Assembly: GCA_963846475.1 (NCBI GenBank)
Contig: CAWJVZ010000003.1
Coordinates: forward strand, 620,001 to 684,000
DNA length: 64,000 bases
Direction: 5' to 3'
From: DASWJZ01 sp963846475
GTDB lineage: Bacteria > Pseudomonadota > Alphaproteobacteria > Rhizobiales > Afifellaceae
Below the pieces are notes generated by a model. It was given only the letters and a program-made list of their open reading frames with translations, was not told the origin of the DNA and did not search any database. Positions within the stretch are counted from its first letter, which is position 1; each line of letters opens with the position of its first letter. The position numbers and the translations under genes are program-made. This document shows positions 19,269-29,277 of this stretch, piece after piece.

Positions 19269-20105
19269 ATGGCACTGAAGACATACAATCCGACGACGCC
19301 GAGCCAGCGCCAGCTGGTCCTCGTCGACCGCTCCGGCCTGTGGAAGGGCAAGCCCGAAAAGGCGCTGACCGAAGGCCTGACGAAGAGCGGCGGGCGCAAC
19401 AATCTCGGCCGCCTGACGGCGCGCCGGCGCGGCGGCGGCCACAAGCGGGCCTACCGCCTCGTGGATTTCAAGCGGCGGAAGTTCGACGTGCCGGCGACGG
19501 TCGAGCGGCTGGAATACGACCCGAACCGCTCCGCCTTCATCGCGCTGGTCCGCTACGAGGACGGCGAGCTCTCCTACATCCTGGCGCCGCAGCGGCTGGC
19601 CGCGGGCGACAAGGTGGTGGCCGGCGAGCATGTCGACGTGAAGCCCGGCAACGCCATGCCGCTCCGCTCCATGCCGATCGGCACGATCGTCCACAATGTC
19701 GAGCTGAAGATCGGCCGCGGCGGCCAGATGGCCCGCTCGGCCGGCGCCTATGCCCAGATCGTCGGCCGCGACCAGGGCTATGCCATCGTAAAGCTCGGCT
19801 CCGGCGAGCAGCGGCTCGTCCATGGCGAATGCATGGCGACGGTCGGGGCGGTTTCCAATCCCGACCACTCCAACCAGAATATCGGCAAGGCGGGACGCAA
19901 CCGCTGGCTCGGCTGGCGGCCGAGCGTGCGCGGCGTCGCCATGAACCCGGTCGACCATCCGCATGGCGGCGGCGAGGGCCGCACCTCGGGCGGCCGCCAT
20001 CCGGTGACGCCCTGGGGCAAGCCGACCAAGGGCAAGAAGACCCGCAGCAACAAGGCAACGACGAAATACATCCTGCGCTCGCGCCACGCCCGCAAGGGCC
20101 GCTGA
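19269..20105 (+). CDS. rplB: 50S ribosomal protein L2
   Basis: 278 residues starting MALKTYNPTTPSQRQLVLVD. L2 bridges the subunits and is needed for peptidyl transferase assembly. The segment MNPVDHPHGGGEGRTSGGRH contains the conserved histidine, and GRNNLGRLTARRRGGGHKR is also intact. A long antisense open frame on the other strand is a GC-rich shadow. Confidence 0.98.
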   Translation: MALKTYNPTTPSQRQLVLVDRSGLWKGKPEKALTEGLTKSGGRNNLGRLTARRRGGGHKRAYRLVDFKRRKFDVPATVERLEYDPNRSAFIALVRYEDGELSYILAPQRLAAGDKVVAGEHVDVKPGNAMPLRSMPIGTIVHNVELKIGRGGQMARSAGAYAQIVGRDQGYAIVKLGSGEQRLVHGECMATVGAVSNPDHSNQNIGKAGRNRWLGWRPSVRGVAMNPVDHPHGGGEGRTSGGRHPVTPWGKPTKGKKTRSNKATTKYILRSRHARKGR

Positions 20106-20126
20106 GCCAGAGGTTAGGAGAGACAA

Positions 20127-20405
20127 TTGGCGCGCTCTGTTTGGAAAGGCCCGTTCTTCGACGGCTACCTCCTCAGGAAGGCGGAGAAGACGCGGAATTC
20201 CGGCCGCAACGAGGTGATCAAGATCTGGAGCCGCCGCTCCACGATCCTGCCGCAGTTCGTCGGCCTGACTTTCGGCGTCTACAACGGCCAAAAGCACATT
20301 CCGGTCTCCGTGTCGGAAGACATGATCGGCCACAAGTTCGGCGAGTTCGCGCCGACGCGGACCTATTACGGGCACGCGGCCGACAAGAAGGCGCGGAGGA
20401 AGTAG
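20127..20405 (+). CDS. rpsS: 30S ribosomal protein S19
   Basis: 92 residues; the protein begins MARSVWKGPFFDGYLLRKAE. The start codon is TTG, fixed by homology and by the ribosome site AGGAGAG 8 bases upstream. S19 binds 16S rRNA in the head with S13. The C-terminal FAPTRTYYGHAADKKARRK is typical. Its stop codon is directly followed by the rplV ATG. Confidence 0.97.
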   Translation: MARSVWKGPFFDGYLLRKAEKTRNSGRNEVIKIWSRRSTILPQFVGLTFGVYNGQKHIPVSVSEDMIGHKFGEFAPTRTYYGHAADKKARRK

Positions 20406-20786
20406 ATGGGCAAGGAGAAGCGCGCGCGCACCCTTGAGGAAACGGAGGCGCAGGCGGTCCGCCGCATGATGCGCGTCAGCCCGCAGAAGCTGAACCTCGT
20501 CGCCGGCCTGATCCGCGGCAAGAAGGTGGCGGCGGCGCTGGCCGACCTGGAGTTCTCGCAGAAGCGCATCTCCGGCGAGGTGCGCAAAGTCCTGCAGAGC
20601 GCCATTGCGAATGCGGAGAACAATCACGATCTGGACGTCGACAACCTCGTCGTCGCGGAAGCCCATGTCGGCAAGGCGCTGGTGATGAAGCGCTTCAGCC
20701 CGCGCGCCCGCGGCCGCGTCGGCCGCATCCTGAAGCCGTTCTCCAACCTGACCGTCGTCGTCCGCGAAGTCGAAGAAAGCGCCTGA
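20406..20786 (+). CDS. rplV: 50S ribosomal protein L22
   Basis: 126 residues. L22 lines the narrow part of the exit tunnel opposite L4. The conserved hairpin region is AHVGKALVMKRFSPRARGRVG, and AVRRMMRVSPQKLNLVAGLI is the globular start. The beta-hairpin tip where macrolide-resistance deletions occur in other bacteria looks unaltered. The gene abuts rpsS and precedes rpsC by 9 bases. Confidence 0.98.
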   Translation: MGKEKRARTLEETEAQAVRRMMRVSPQKLNLVAGLIRGKKVAAALADLEFSQKRISGEVRKVLQSAIANAENNHDLDVDNLVVAEAHVGKALVMKRFSPRARGRVGRILKPFSNLTVVVREVEESA

Positions 20787-20795
20787 GGCATTTTC

Positions 20796-21494
20796 ATGGG
20801 ACAGAAAGTCAATCCGATCGGGCTTCGCCTCGGCATCAACAAGACCTGGGATTCCCGCTGGTACGCCAATGACGGGGAATACGGGAACCTGCTGCACGAG
20901 GACATCAAGATCCGCGACGCGCTGATGGAGGACCTCAAGCAGGCCGCCGTCTCGCGCGTCGTCGTGGAGCGCCCGCACAAGAAGTGCCGGGTGACCATCC
21001 ACACCGCCCGGCCGGGCATCGTCATCGGCAAGAAGGGCGCCGACATCGAGAAGCTGCGCAAGAAGGTCGCGGCGATGACCAAGTCGGAAGTGCACATCAA
21101 CATCGTCGAGGTGCGCAAGCCCGAGGTCGATGCGCATCTGGTCGCCCAGTCGATCGCCCAGCAGCTGGAGCGCCGGGTGGCGTTCCGCCGCGCCATGAAG
21201 CGCGCCGTGCAGTCGTCCATGCGGCTCGGCGCGCAAGGCATCCGCATCAATTGCAGCGGCCGGCTCGGCGGCGCCGAGATCGCCCGCGCGGAATGGTACC
21301 GCGAGGGCCGGGTGCCGCTGCACACGCTGCGCGCCGACATCGATTACGGCATCGCCACGGCCCACACGGCCTACGGCACGATCGGCGTAAAGGTGTGGAT
21401 CTTCAAGGGCGAGATCCTCGAGCACGACCCGCTCGGCTCCGAGAAGCGGGCCATCGAAGGCACCGAATCCACCCGGCGCAGCCAGGCCGCCTAA
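20796..21494 (+). CDS. rpsC: 30S ribosomal protein S3
   Basis: 232 residues beginning MGQKVNPIGLRLGINKTWDS. S3 forms part of the mRNA entry site and its helicase activity. The KH domain motif is GIVIGKKGADIEKLRKKVA. A C-terminal extension after YGTIGVKVWIFKGEIL is standard. The frame is intact; the first frame break of this cluster follows in rplP. Confidence 0.98.
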   Translation: MGQKVNPIGLRLGINKTWDSRWYANDGEYGNLLHEDIKIRDALMEDLKQAAVSRVVVERPHKKCRVTIHTARPGIVIGKKGADIEKLRKKVAAMTKSEVHINIVEVRKPEVDAHLVAQSIAQQLERRVAFRRAMKRAVQSSMRLGAQGIRINCSGRLGGAEIARAEWYREGRVPLHTLRADIDYGIATAHTAYGTIGVKVWIFKGEILEHDPLGSEKRAIEGTESTRRSQAA

Positions 21495-21520
21495 CGCGCT
21501 GATTTTGAGAGAGAGCAAAA

Positions 21521-21935
21521 ATGCTGCAACCGAAGCGCACACAGATTCCGCAAGGCCTTCAAGGGCCGCATTCACGGCACCGCCAAGGGCGGCACGCTGT
21601 TGAATTTCGGCTCCTTCGGCCTGAAGGCGCTGGAGCCGGAGCGGGTGACCGCGCGCCAGATCGAGGCGGCGCGGCGCGCCATCACGCGCCAGATGAAGCG
21701 CGCCGGCCGCGTCTGGATCCGCATCTTCCCGGACATCCCGGTGTCGAAGAAGCCGACGGAAGTGCGCATGGGCAAGGGCAAGGGCTCGCCGGAGCTGTGG
21801 GCGGCGCGCGTGCATCCCGGCCGCATCATGTTCGAGATCGACGGCGTCAACGAGGAGACGGCGCGCGAGGCGCTCCGCCTCGGCGCGGCGAAGCTGCCGA
21901 TCCGCACCCGCGTCGTCGCGCGCATCGCCGAGTGA
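21521..21935 (+). CDS. rplP: 50S ribosomal protein L16, frame broken once
   Basis: The start MLQPKRT is in one frame and the rest, FRKAFKGRIHGTAKGG to LPIRTRVVARIAE, is in the next. One extra base around 21541-21547 (after CGCACA) explains the break; without it the protein has 137 residues, the family length. L16 organises the A-site region of 23S rRNA and is essential for subunit maturation. A natural loss is therefore implausible and an insertion error likely. Confidence 0.93.
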
Positions 21936-21943
21936 GGGCGATC

Positions 21944-22147
21944 ATGAAGGCCGAAGACATCCGCACCAAGACGCCCGACGAGCTGAAGGATCAGCTCGCC
22001 AGCCTGAAGAAGGAGCAGTTCAACCTGCGCTTCCAGCGGGCGACGGGGCAGTTGGAGAAGACCGCGCGCATCCGCGAAGTGCGCCGCGACATCGCGCGCA
22101 TCAAGACGATCGCCGCGCAGAAGCGCGCGGCCGAGACGAAGGCTTAA
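21944..22147 (+). CDS. rpmC: 50S ribosomal protein L29
   Basis: 67 residues beginning MKAEDIRTKTPDELKDQLAS, with the two-helix core LKKEQFNLRFQRATGQLEKT. L29 is a small protein at the tunnel exit, next to L23. It is set by homology: the open frame extends upstream through rplP in another frame and is not coding there. It starts 8 bases after the rplP stop. Confidence 0.96.
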   Translation: MKAEDIRTKTPDELKDQLASLKKEQFNLRFQRATGQLEKTARIREVRRDIARIKTIAAQKRAAETKA

Positions 22148-22157
22148 GGAGAGAACG

Positions 22158-22414
22158 ATGCCGAAGAGGCTGTTGCAGGGCATCGTCGTCAGCGACAAGG
22201 CGGACAAGACGGTGGTGGTCAAGGTCGAGCGTCGCTTCACGCACCCGGTCATGAAGAAGACCGTGCGGCGGACGAAGAACTACCAGGCCCATGACGCGGA
22301 GCAACCGCTTCAAGGTCGGCGACATCGTGACGATCGAGGAGAGCCGGCCGATCTCCAAGACCAAGCGCTGGGTCGTGGTCGGCGAGCAATCCCCGTCCGA
22401 AGCAGGCGGGCTGA
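22158..22414 (+). CDS. rpsQ: 30S ribosomal protein S17, frame broken
   Basis: The start MPKRLLQGIVVSDKADKTVV and VKVERRFTHPVMKKTVRRTK are in one frame. NRFKVGDIVTIEESRPISKT and KRWVVVGEQ follow in the next, after one extra base near 22293-22298. In the second frame the protein would run on to 22509, into rplN, with a tail unlike S17. A second indel near 22400 would instead give a stop at 22412-22414 and the usual length of about 85 residues, so that end is adopted but uncertain. S17 is a primary 16S rRNA binder. Confidence 0.85.
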
Positions 22415-22474
22415 GACAAGAACAAGCAGACGGCGGGCCTCGCCCGTACGTGCAAGGAAGAAGGACGTCGCGCC

Positions 22475-22843
22475 ATGATCCAGATGCAGACGAACCTCGA
22501 TGTGGCTGACAATTCCGGCGCGCGCCGGGTGCAGTGCATCAAGGTGCTCGGCGGCTCGAAGCGCAAATACGCCCATGTGGGCGACATCATCGTCGTCTCG
22601 GTGAAGGAGGCGATCCCGCGCGGCCGCGTGAAGAAGGGCGACGTGATGAAGGCGGTCGTGGTGCGCACCGCCAAGGACATCCGCCGGCCGGACGGCAGCG
22701 TCATCCGCTTCGACAGCAATGCGGCGGTGCTGATCGACAACAAGGCGGAGCCGGTCGGCACCCGCATCTTCGGACCGGTGCCGCGCGAGCTCCGCGCCAA
22801 GAACCACATGAAGATCATCTCGCTCGCGCCGGAGGTTCTGTGA
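22475..22843 (+). CDS. rplN: 50S ribosomal protein L14
   Basis: 122 residues beginning MIQMQTNLDVADNSGARRVQ. L14 contacts 16S rRNA in an intersubunit bridge and is the docking site of RsfS. The motif GDIIVVSVKEAIPRGRVKKG and the end MKIISLAPEVL are typical. The stop overlaps the rplX start (TGATG). Confidence 0.98.
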   Translation: MIQMQTNLDVADNSGARRVQCIKVLGGSKRKYAHVGDIIVVSVKEAIPRGRVKKGDVMKAVVVRTAKDIRRPDGSVIRFDSNAAVLIDNKAEPVGTRIFGPVPRELRAKNHMKIISLAPEVL

Positions 22844-23160
22844 TGGCGGCGAAGATCAAGAAGGGCGACAAGGTGGTCGTCATCACCGGGCGCGACAAGG
22901 GTCGCACCGGCGAGGTGATCAAGGTCATGCCCAAGGAGAGCCGTGCGCTGGTGCGCGGCGTCAACGTGGTGACGCGCCATCAGAAGCAGACGGCGGCCGA
23001 GCAGGGCGGCCTGGTGCGCAAGGAAGCGCCCATCCACCTGTCCAACATGGCGATCGCCGATCCGACAACCGGCAAGCCGACCCGCGTCGGCTTCAAGACG
23101 CTCGAGGACGGCCGCAAGGTCCGCTTCGCCAAGGCGTCGGGAGAGACCATCGATGGCTGA
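22843..23160 (+). CDS. rplX: 50S ribosomal protein L24
   Basis: 105 residues starting MAAKIKKGDKVVVITGRDKG, the KOW motif. L24 is one of the two initiators of large-subunit assembly. The segment GVNVVTRHQKQTAAEQGGLV is conserved. The start overlaps the rplN stop by one base, and the end overlaps rplE by 8 bases. Confidence 0.98.
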   Translation: MAAKIKKGDKVVVITGRDKGRTGEVIKVMPKESRALVRGVNVVTRHQKQTAAEQGGLVRKEAPIHLSNMAIADPTTGKPTRVGFKTLEDGRKVRFAKASGETIDG

Positions 23161-23753
23161 AGAAGAAACGCAGGGCACGGCTGAGGAAGCCCAGGCCCCC
23201 GGCTCCGACTACGAGCCGCGGCTGCACAAATACTATCGCGAGGTGGTGGTGCCGAAGCTCACGGAGGAGTTCGGCTACAAGAACGCGCATGACCGTGCCG
23301 CGGCTCGACAAGATCGTGCTGAACATGGGCGTCGGCGAGGCGGTGGCCGATTCCAAGAAGGTGCAGTCGGCGGCGGAGGATCTCGGCCGGATCGCCGGCC
23401 AGAAGGCGGTGATCACCAAGGCGCGCACCTCGATCGCCACCTTCAAGCTGCGCGAAGGCATGCCGATCGGCGCCAAGGTGACGCTGCGCAAGGCGCGGAT
23501 GTTCGAGTTCCTCGACCGCCTGGTCACCGTGGCGCTGCCGCGGGTGCGCGACTTCCGCGGCCTGAACCCGAAAAGCTTCGACGGGCGAGGCAATTACGCG
23601 CTCGGCATCAAGGAGCACATCATCTTCCCGGAGATCGACTACGACAAGGTCGACCAGATCTGGGGGATGGACGTCGTGGTGACCACCACGGCGAAGACCG
23701 ACGACGAGGCGCGGGCCCTGCTGGGCGCGCTCAATTTCCCGTTCCGGCAGTGA
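23153..23753 (+). CDS. rplE: 50S ribosomal protein L5, frame broken once
   Basis: Residues 1-45 (PRLHKYYREVVVPKLTEEFG and before) are in one frame. MTVPRLDKIVLNMGVGEAVA onward, including TTAKTDDEARALLGALNFPF, is in the next. One extra base at about 23284-23289 (AAGAACGCG-C-ATG) separates them; without it the protein has 199 residues. An acidic N-terminal extension of about 20 residues precedes the normal L5 start. L5 binds 5S rRNA and is essential. Confidence 0.93.
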
Positions 23754-23772
23754 CCGGCTGAGAGGCGAGACG

Positions 23773-24079
23773 ATGGCGAAGAAGAGCGCGATCGAGAAGA
23801 ACAAGCGGCGCATGGCGCTGGTCGAAGCAATATGCGGCCAGGCGGAAGCGCCTGAAGACGACGGCCGAGGACGAGAGCCTCAGCGATCAGGAGCGCTTCG
23901 CGGCGCGGCTGAAGCTCGCCGAGCTGCCGCGCAACTCGTCGCCGACCCGCGTGCGCAACCGCTGCGAAATGACCGGCCGGCCGCGTGCCTATTACCGCAA
24001 GCTCAAGATGAGCCGCATCGCCCTCCGCCAGATGGGCAATGAAGGCAAGATCCCGGGCATGGTGAAGTCGAGCTGGTGA
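23773..24079 (+). CDS. rpsN: 30S ribosomal protein S14, frame broken once
   Basis: The start MAKKSAIEKNKRRMALV is in one frame. KQYAAKRKRLKTTAEDESLS through NSSPTRVRNRCEMTGRPRAY to MVKSSW, ending at 24079, is in the next. The extra base is near 23821-23825 (GTC-G-AAGCAA). Without it there are 101 residues, the length of the long, zinc-free S14 type; the CxxC pairs of the short form are absent. S14 is essential for head assembly. Confidence 0.92.
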
Positions 24080-24089
24080 GGAATTCGAT

Positions 24090-24487
24090 ATGCTGATGAA
24101 CGACCCGCTCGGCGATATGCTGACGCGCATCCGCAATGCGCAGCTGCAGGAAGCGCCCCACCGTCTCGACGCCGGCGTCGTCGATGCGCGCCCGCGTCCT
24201 CGACGTGCTGCAGTCGGAAGGCTACATCCGCGGCTATTCGGAAGTGGAATTCAACGGCAAGGCCGAGTTCCAGATCGAGCTCAAATACTTCGATGGCCAG
24301 CCGGTGATCAAGCGAGATCCAGAGGGTCTCCAAGCCCGGCCGCCGGGTGTATTCCTCGGTCCGCAGCATTCCGCGCGTTATGGACGGTCTCGGCGTGTCG
24401 ATCCTGTCGACCCCGAAGGGCGTCATGTCCGACCACGAGGCGCGCACCCAGAATGTCGGCGGCGAGGTGCTCTGCCGCGTCTTCTGA
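24090..24487 (+). CDS. rpsH: 30S ribosomal protein S8, frame broken twice
   Basis: MLMNDPLGDMLTRIRNAQL is in frame one. RKRPTVSTPASSMRARVLDV to IELKYFDGQPVIK is in frame two. EIQRVSKPGRRVYSSVRSIP to VGGEVLCRVF is in frame three. Extra bases near 24144-24150 (CTG-C-AGGAAG) and 24311-24314 (AAG-C-GAGATC) account for both breaks; the corrected protein has 131 residues. S8 binds the central domain of 16S rRNA and represses the spc operon in E. coli. Two hits in one essential gene argue strongly for base-calling errors. Confidence 0.92.
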
Positions 24488-24518
24488 CGTGGGCGGTGAG
24501 GAAAGAACGGGTAGGACA

Positions 24519-25053
24519 ATGTCGCGAATTGGCAAGAAACCGGTGGCCGTGCCCAAGGGCGTGACGGCGAATGTGGATGGCCAGACGGTCACCGCGAAGG
24601 GGCCGAAGGGCCAGCTCGCCGTGGTCCTGGTGGACCATGTGGCCGCGCAGCTGACGGACGAGGGGATTTCGGTCCAGCCGCGGGACGAGTCGCAGACGGC
24701 GCGCGCCATGTGGGGCATGTCGCGGACGCTGGTGCAGAACATCGTGACCGGCGTCGACCGACGGCTTCGAGAAGCGCCTGGAGATCAGCGGCGTCGGCTA
24801 TCGCGCGACCGCGCAGGGCAAGAATCTCAGCCTGGCGCTCGGCTACAGCCACGATGTCAACTACGCCGTCCCGGACGACATCCAGGTGGCGACGCCGAAG
24901 CCGACCGAGATCGTCGTTTCGGGCATCGACAAGCAGAAGGTCGGCCAGGTGGCCGCGGAGATCCGCCGCTACCGCCCGCCGGAGCCCTACAAGGGCAAGG
25001 GCGTGAAATATGCCGGCGAGTTCATCTTCCGCAAGGAAGGCAAGAAGAAGTAG
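24519..25053 (+). CDS. rplF: 50S ribosomal protein L6, frame broken once
   Basis: MSRIGKKPVAVPKGVTANVD through MWGMSRTLVQNIVTGV is in one frame. TDGFEKRLEISGVGYRATAQ to RRYRPPEPYKGKGVKYAGEF and EGKKK is in the next. One extra G near 24754-24758 (GTC-G-ACCGAC) explains it; corrected length is 177 residues. L6 supports the sarcin-ricin loop region where the elongation factors bind, and the motif KGKGVKYAGE is the family signature. Confidence 0.93.
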
Positions 25054-25067
25054 CGGGTGGTCTGAAA

Positions 25068-25430
25068 ATGGCAACGAAGAAATCCATTACGCTCCGCCGC
25101 AAGCGCCGCGTGCGCCGGGCGCTGGTGCAGGCCGCCGCCGGCAAGCCGCGGCTGTCGGTGTTCCGCTCCTCGCAGCACATCTATGCGCAGGTGATCGACG
25201 ACCGCGCGGGCCGCACGCTTGCCGCGGCCTCGAGCCTGGAGAAGGATCTCCGTGAAAAGCTGAAGACCGGCGCCGACAAGGCGGCCGCGACCGAGGTCGG
25301 CCGGCTGGTGGCGGAGCGGGCCAAGGCCGCCGGCGTCGAAAAGGTCGTGTTCGACCGCGGCGCCTATATCTATCACGGCCGCGTCAAGGCGCTCGCCGAA
25401 GCCGCCCGCGAGGGCGGGCTGAACTTCTGA
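25068..25430 (+). CDS. rplR: 50S ribosomal protein L18
   Basis: 120 residues starting MATKKSITLRRKRRVRRALV. L18 carries 5S rRNA with L5. Conserved parts are KPRLSVFRSSQHIYAQVIDD and FDRGAYIYHGRVKALAEAAR. The start is fixed at 25068, 14 bases after the rplF stop. The frame is intact. Confidence 0.97.
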   Translation: MATKKSITLRRKRRVRRALVQAAAGKPRLSVFRSSQHIYAQVIDDRAGRTLAAASSLEKDLREKLKTGADKAAATEVGRLVAERAKAAGVEKVVFDRGAYIYHGRVKALAEAAREGGLNF

Positions 25431-25479
25431 CCTCGCGCTGCCGCGCGGGTCAACCCATATTGGAGAACGGACGAAAGTC

Positions 25480-26061
25480 ATGGCAGAACAGGGACGGCGA
25501 CGGGATCGCGACCGCGAGCATCGCGGCGAAGAGCGCGACAGCGAATTCGTCGACAAGCTCGTGCACATCAACCGCGTCGCCAAGGTGGTGAAGGGCGGCC
25601 GGCGCTTCGGCTTCGCCGCTTTGGTGGTGGTCGGCGATCAGCGCGGCCGCGTCGGCTTCGGCCACGGCAAGGCGCGCGAGGTGCCGGAGGCGATCCGCAA
25701 GGCGACCGAAGCCGCCAAGCGCAGCCTCATCCGCGTGCCGCTCCGCGAAGGCCGCACGCTGCATCACGACGTGATGGGCCGGCACGGCGCCGGCAAGGTG
25801 ATCCTCCGCGCTGCTTCGCCGGGCACCGGCATCATCGCCGGCGGCCCGATGCGCGCCGTCTTCGAGACGCTCGGCATCCAGGACATCGTGGCGAAGTCGA
25901 TGGGCACGTCCAACCCGTACAACATGGTGCGCGCCACCTTCGACGCGCTGAAGCATGAGGACAGTCCACGCTCTGTCGCGGCGCGCCGCGGCATCAAGGT
26001 GTCCTCGCTGCAGTCGCGCCGCCGCGACGCGGATGCGGCCTCCGCCACGGCGGAAGCTTGA
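25480..26061 (+). CDS. rpsE: 30S ribosomal protein S5
   Basis: 193 residues. An acidic/basic mixed N-terminus (RRRDRDREHRGEERDSEFVD) precedes the double-stranded RNA-binding fold KLVHINRVAKVVKGGRRFGF. The conserved VGFGHGKAREVPEAIRKATE and the C-terminal GTSNPYNMVRATFDALK follow. S5 is involved in decoding accuracy and mRNA entry. Confidence 0.98.
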   Translation: MAEQGRRRDRDREHRGEERDSEFVDKLVHINRVAKVVKGGRRFGFAALVVVGDQRGRVGFGHGKAREVPEAIRKATEAAKRSLIRVPLREGRTLHHDVMGRHGAGKVILRAASPGTGIIAGGPMRAVFETLGIQDIVAKSMGTSNPYNMVRATFDALKHEDSPRSVAARRGIKVSSLQSRRRDADAASATAEA

Positions 26062-26072
26062 GGATTTTTGCG

Positions 26073-26258
26073 ATGGCCAAGACGATCATTGTCGAGCAGA
26101 CCGGCAGCCCCATCCGCCGCCCGGCCGATCAGCGCCAGACGCTGGTCGGGCTCGGGCTGAACAAGCTTCGCCGTCGTGCAACGCTGCAGGATACGCCTGA
26201 AGTGCGCGGCATGATCGCCAAGGTCCAGCACCTCGTCCGCGTCCTGGACGAGAGCTGA
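26073..26258 (+). CDS. rpmD: 50S ribosomal protein L30
   Basis: 61 residues starting MAKTIIVEQTGSPIRRPADQ, with the core RQTLVGLGLNKLRRRATLQD. The start at 26073 is fixed by homology, as a 5-residue longer frame from 26058 overlaps rpsE. L30 is present in many but not all bacteria. Confidence 0.96.
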   Translation: MAKTIIVEQTGSPIRRPADQRQTLVGLGLNKLRRRATLQDTPEVRGMIAKVQHLVRVLDES

Positions 26259-26288
26259 CGCACCGCTTCAGGACACGGGACCACCCCA

Positions 26289-26774
26289 ATGAAACTCAAC
26301 GAACTTTCCGACATTCCCGGCGCCTCGAAGAAGCGCAAGCGGGTCGGCCGCGGCATTGGCTCCGGCAAGGGCAAGACGGCCGGGCGCGGCGTCAAGGGCC
26401 AGAAGGCGCGCACTGGCGTCGCTATCAAGGGCTTCGAGGGCGGCCAGATGCCGCTGCACCGGCGCCTGCCGAAGCGCGGCTTCACCAACATTTTCCGCAA
26501 GGACTACGTGGAGGTAAGCATCGCCAAGATCCTCGAGGCGATCGCGGCGGGCAGCCTCGATGCCGGGCAGACGATCGACGCCGAGGCGCTAAAGAATGCC
26601 GGCGTGATCCGCCGCACCAGGGACGGCGTGCGGCTCCTCGGCGGCGCCGAAGTGACCACCGCGTTGACGTTCGACGTGGCGGGCGCCTCGCGCCCGGCGA
26701 TCGCCGCCATCGAGCAGGCCGGCGGGAAAATCACGGTCGCCAGGCCGGCCGCGGCGGCAGAAGAAGCTGCCTGA
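26289..26774 (+). CDS. rplO: 50S ribosomal protein L15
   Basis: 161 residues, starting MKLNELSDIPGASKKRKRVG and followed by RGIGSGKGKTAGRGVKGQKA, the glycine- and lysine-rich RNA-binding arm. The C-terminal globular part ends with an alanine- and glutamate-rich tail. L15 is a late assembly protein of the large subunit. It is the last ribosomal protein gene before secY. Confidence 0.97.
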   Translation: MKLNELSDIPGASKKRKRVGRGIGSGKGKTAGRGVKGQKARTGVAIKGFEGGQMPLHRRLPKRGFTNIFRKDYVEVSIAKILEAIAAGSLDAGQTIDAEALKNAGVIRRTRDGVRLLGGAEVTTALTFDVAGASRPAIAAIEQAGGKITVARPAAAAEEAA

Positions 26775-26799
26775 GCCTCAGGGCCGGATCGGAGCGAAC

Positions 26800-28130
<1,331 letters not shown>

Positions 28131-28134
<4 letters not shown>

Positions 28135-28742
28135 GGCTCGTCCTGCTCGGGCCGCCTGGGGCCGGGAAGGGAACCCAGGCGCAGCGGCTGGTCGACAAGC
28201 ACGGCATCGTCCAACTCTCCACCGGCGACATGCTGAGGGCGGCAATCAGGGCGGACACGCCAGTCGGACAACGGGCGAAGGACATCATGGCGCGCGGCGA
28301 CCTCGTGCCTGACGACGTGGTGGTGAGCATCGTGTCGGAGCGGATGGACCAGCCGGACGCGCGGAACGGCTTTGTGCTCGACGGTTTTCCGCGCACGGTC
28401 GCGCAGGCGGAGGCGCTCGATCGCCTCCTCGACGAGAAGGGCCAGAAGCTCGACGCCGTCGTCGAGCTGAAGGTCGACGAGGGCATCCTGCTGAAGCGGA
28501 TCGAGACCCGCCTCGGCGAGATGCAGGGGCGGGGCGAGACGGCGAGGCCGGACGATAATCCGGCCTCGTTCAAGATCCGCCTCGACGCCTACCGCGCCCA
28601 GACGGCGCCGCTGGTCGACTACTACGGGAAAAGGGGCAAGCTGAAGTCTGTCGATGGCATGGCGGGCATCGACGCGGTCAGCCGGTCCATCGACGGGGTG
28701 CTCGCCCATGCGAGCGGTCGAATCGAGGTTTCCGGCGGTTGA
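28131..28742 (+). CDS. adk: Adenylate kinase
   Basis: 203 residues. The P-loop is GPPGAGKGTQ at residues 7-16, followed by STGDMLRAAI, the NMP-binding segment, GFVLDGFPRTVAQAEALD, and a short LID ending RPDDNPASFKIRLDAYRAQT. It interconverts AMP, ATP and ADP. The LID lacks the four-cysteine zinc site. The location between secY and rpsM is normal for alphaproteobacteria. A 149-base gap to rpsM follows, enough for an internal promoter. Confidence 0.97.
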
Positions 28743-28891
28743 CGGGCAGCCGCCGAGTCATTAAATAACGGCACCAATCCTGAAGAAATCTGGAGCGGTG
28801 CCGGAGCCCGGAAAGTGCCCCGGTCCCGGACCTTTGCGTTTCCGGCCGGATTTGACGAAAGCGCCGATGGCGCGGCAGAGGAGCTTCAGAC

Positions 28892-29260
28892 GTGGCACGT
28901 ATCGCTGGCGTCAACATTCCGACGAACAAGCGCGTGGTGATCGCGCTTCAGTACATTCACGGCATCGGGCCGACCAAGGCGCGGGAGATCATCGACAAGG
29001 TGAACATTCCCGACAGCCGGCGCGTCAACGAGCTGTCCGATTCGGAGGTGCTGCAGATCCGCGAGACCATCGACCGCGACTATCTGGTGGAAGGCGACCT
29101 CCGCCGCGACGTGGCGATGAACATCAAGCGGCTGATGGACCTCGGCTCCTATCGGGGCCTCCGCCACCGGCGCGGCCTGCCGGTCCGCGGCCAGCGCACA
29201 CATACCAACGCGCGCACCCGCAAGGGGCCGTCCAAGCCGATCGCCGGCAAGAAGAAGTAA
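28892..29260 (+). CDS. rpsM: 30S ribosomal protein S13
   Basis: 122 residues starting MARIAGVNIPTNKRVVIALQ. It contains the helix-two-turns-helix GIGPTKAREIIDKVNI and the basic tail GLRHRRGLPVRGQRTHTNAR. S13 bridges the subunits and contacts P-site tRNA. GTG is the codon at position 28892. It is the first gene of the alpha operon here; rpmJ is not between secY and rpsM. Confidence 0.97.
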   Translation: MARIAGVNIPTNKRVVIALQYIHGIGPTKAREIIDKVNIPDSRRVNELSDSEVLQIRETIDRDYLVEGDLRRDVAMNIKRLMDLGSYRGLRHRRGLPVRGQRTHTNARTRKGPSKPIAGKKK

Positions 29261-29277
29261 CTGGGAAGCTCTGACCG

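Noticed and set aside
19116..21815. An 899-codon open frame on the minus strand across the S10 operon.
   Set aside because: It is antisense to seven recognised ribosomal protein genes and has the histidine- and arginine-rich composition of a GC-driven shadow; no domain is visible. The same holds for long minus-strand frames at 13623-15977 and 29149-31650.
21521..24487. Programmed +1 frameshifting as a deliberate regulatory device in the ribosomal genes.
   Set aside because: The sites share no slippery codon, stop codon context or downstream structure, and the same kind of break occurs in unrelated metabolic genes. Base-calling error is simpler.
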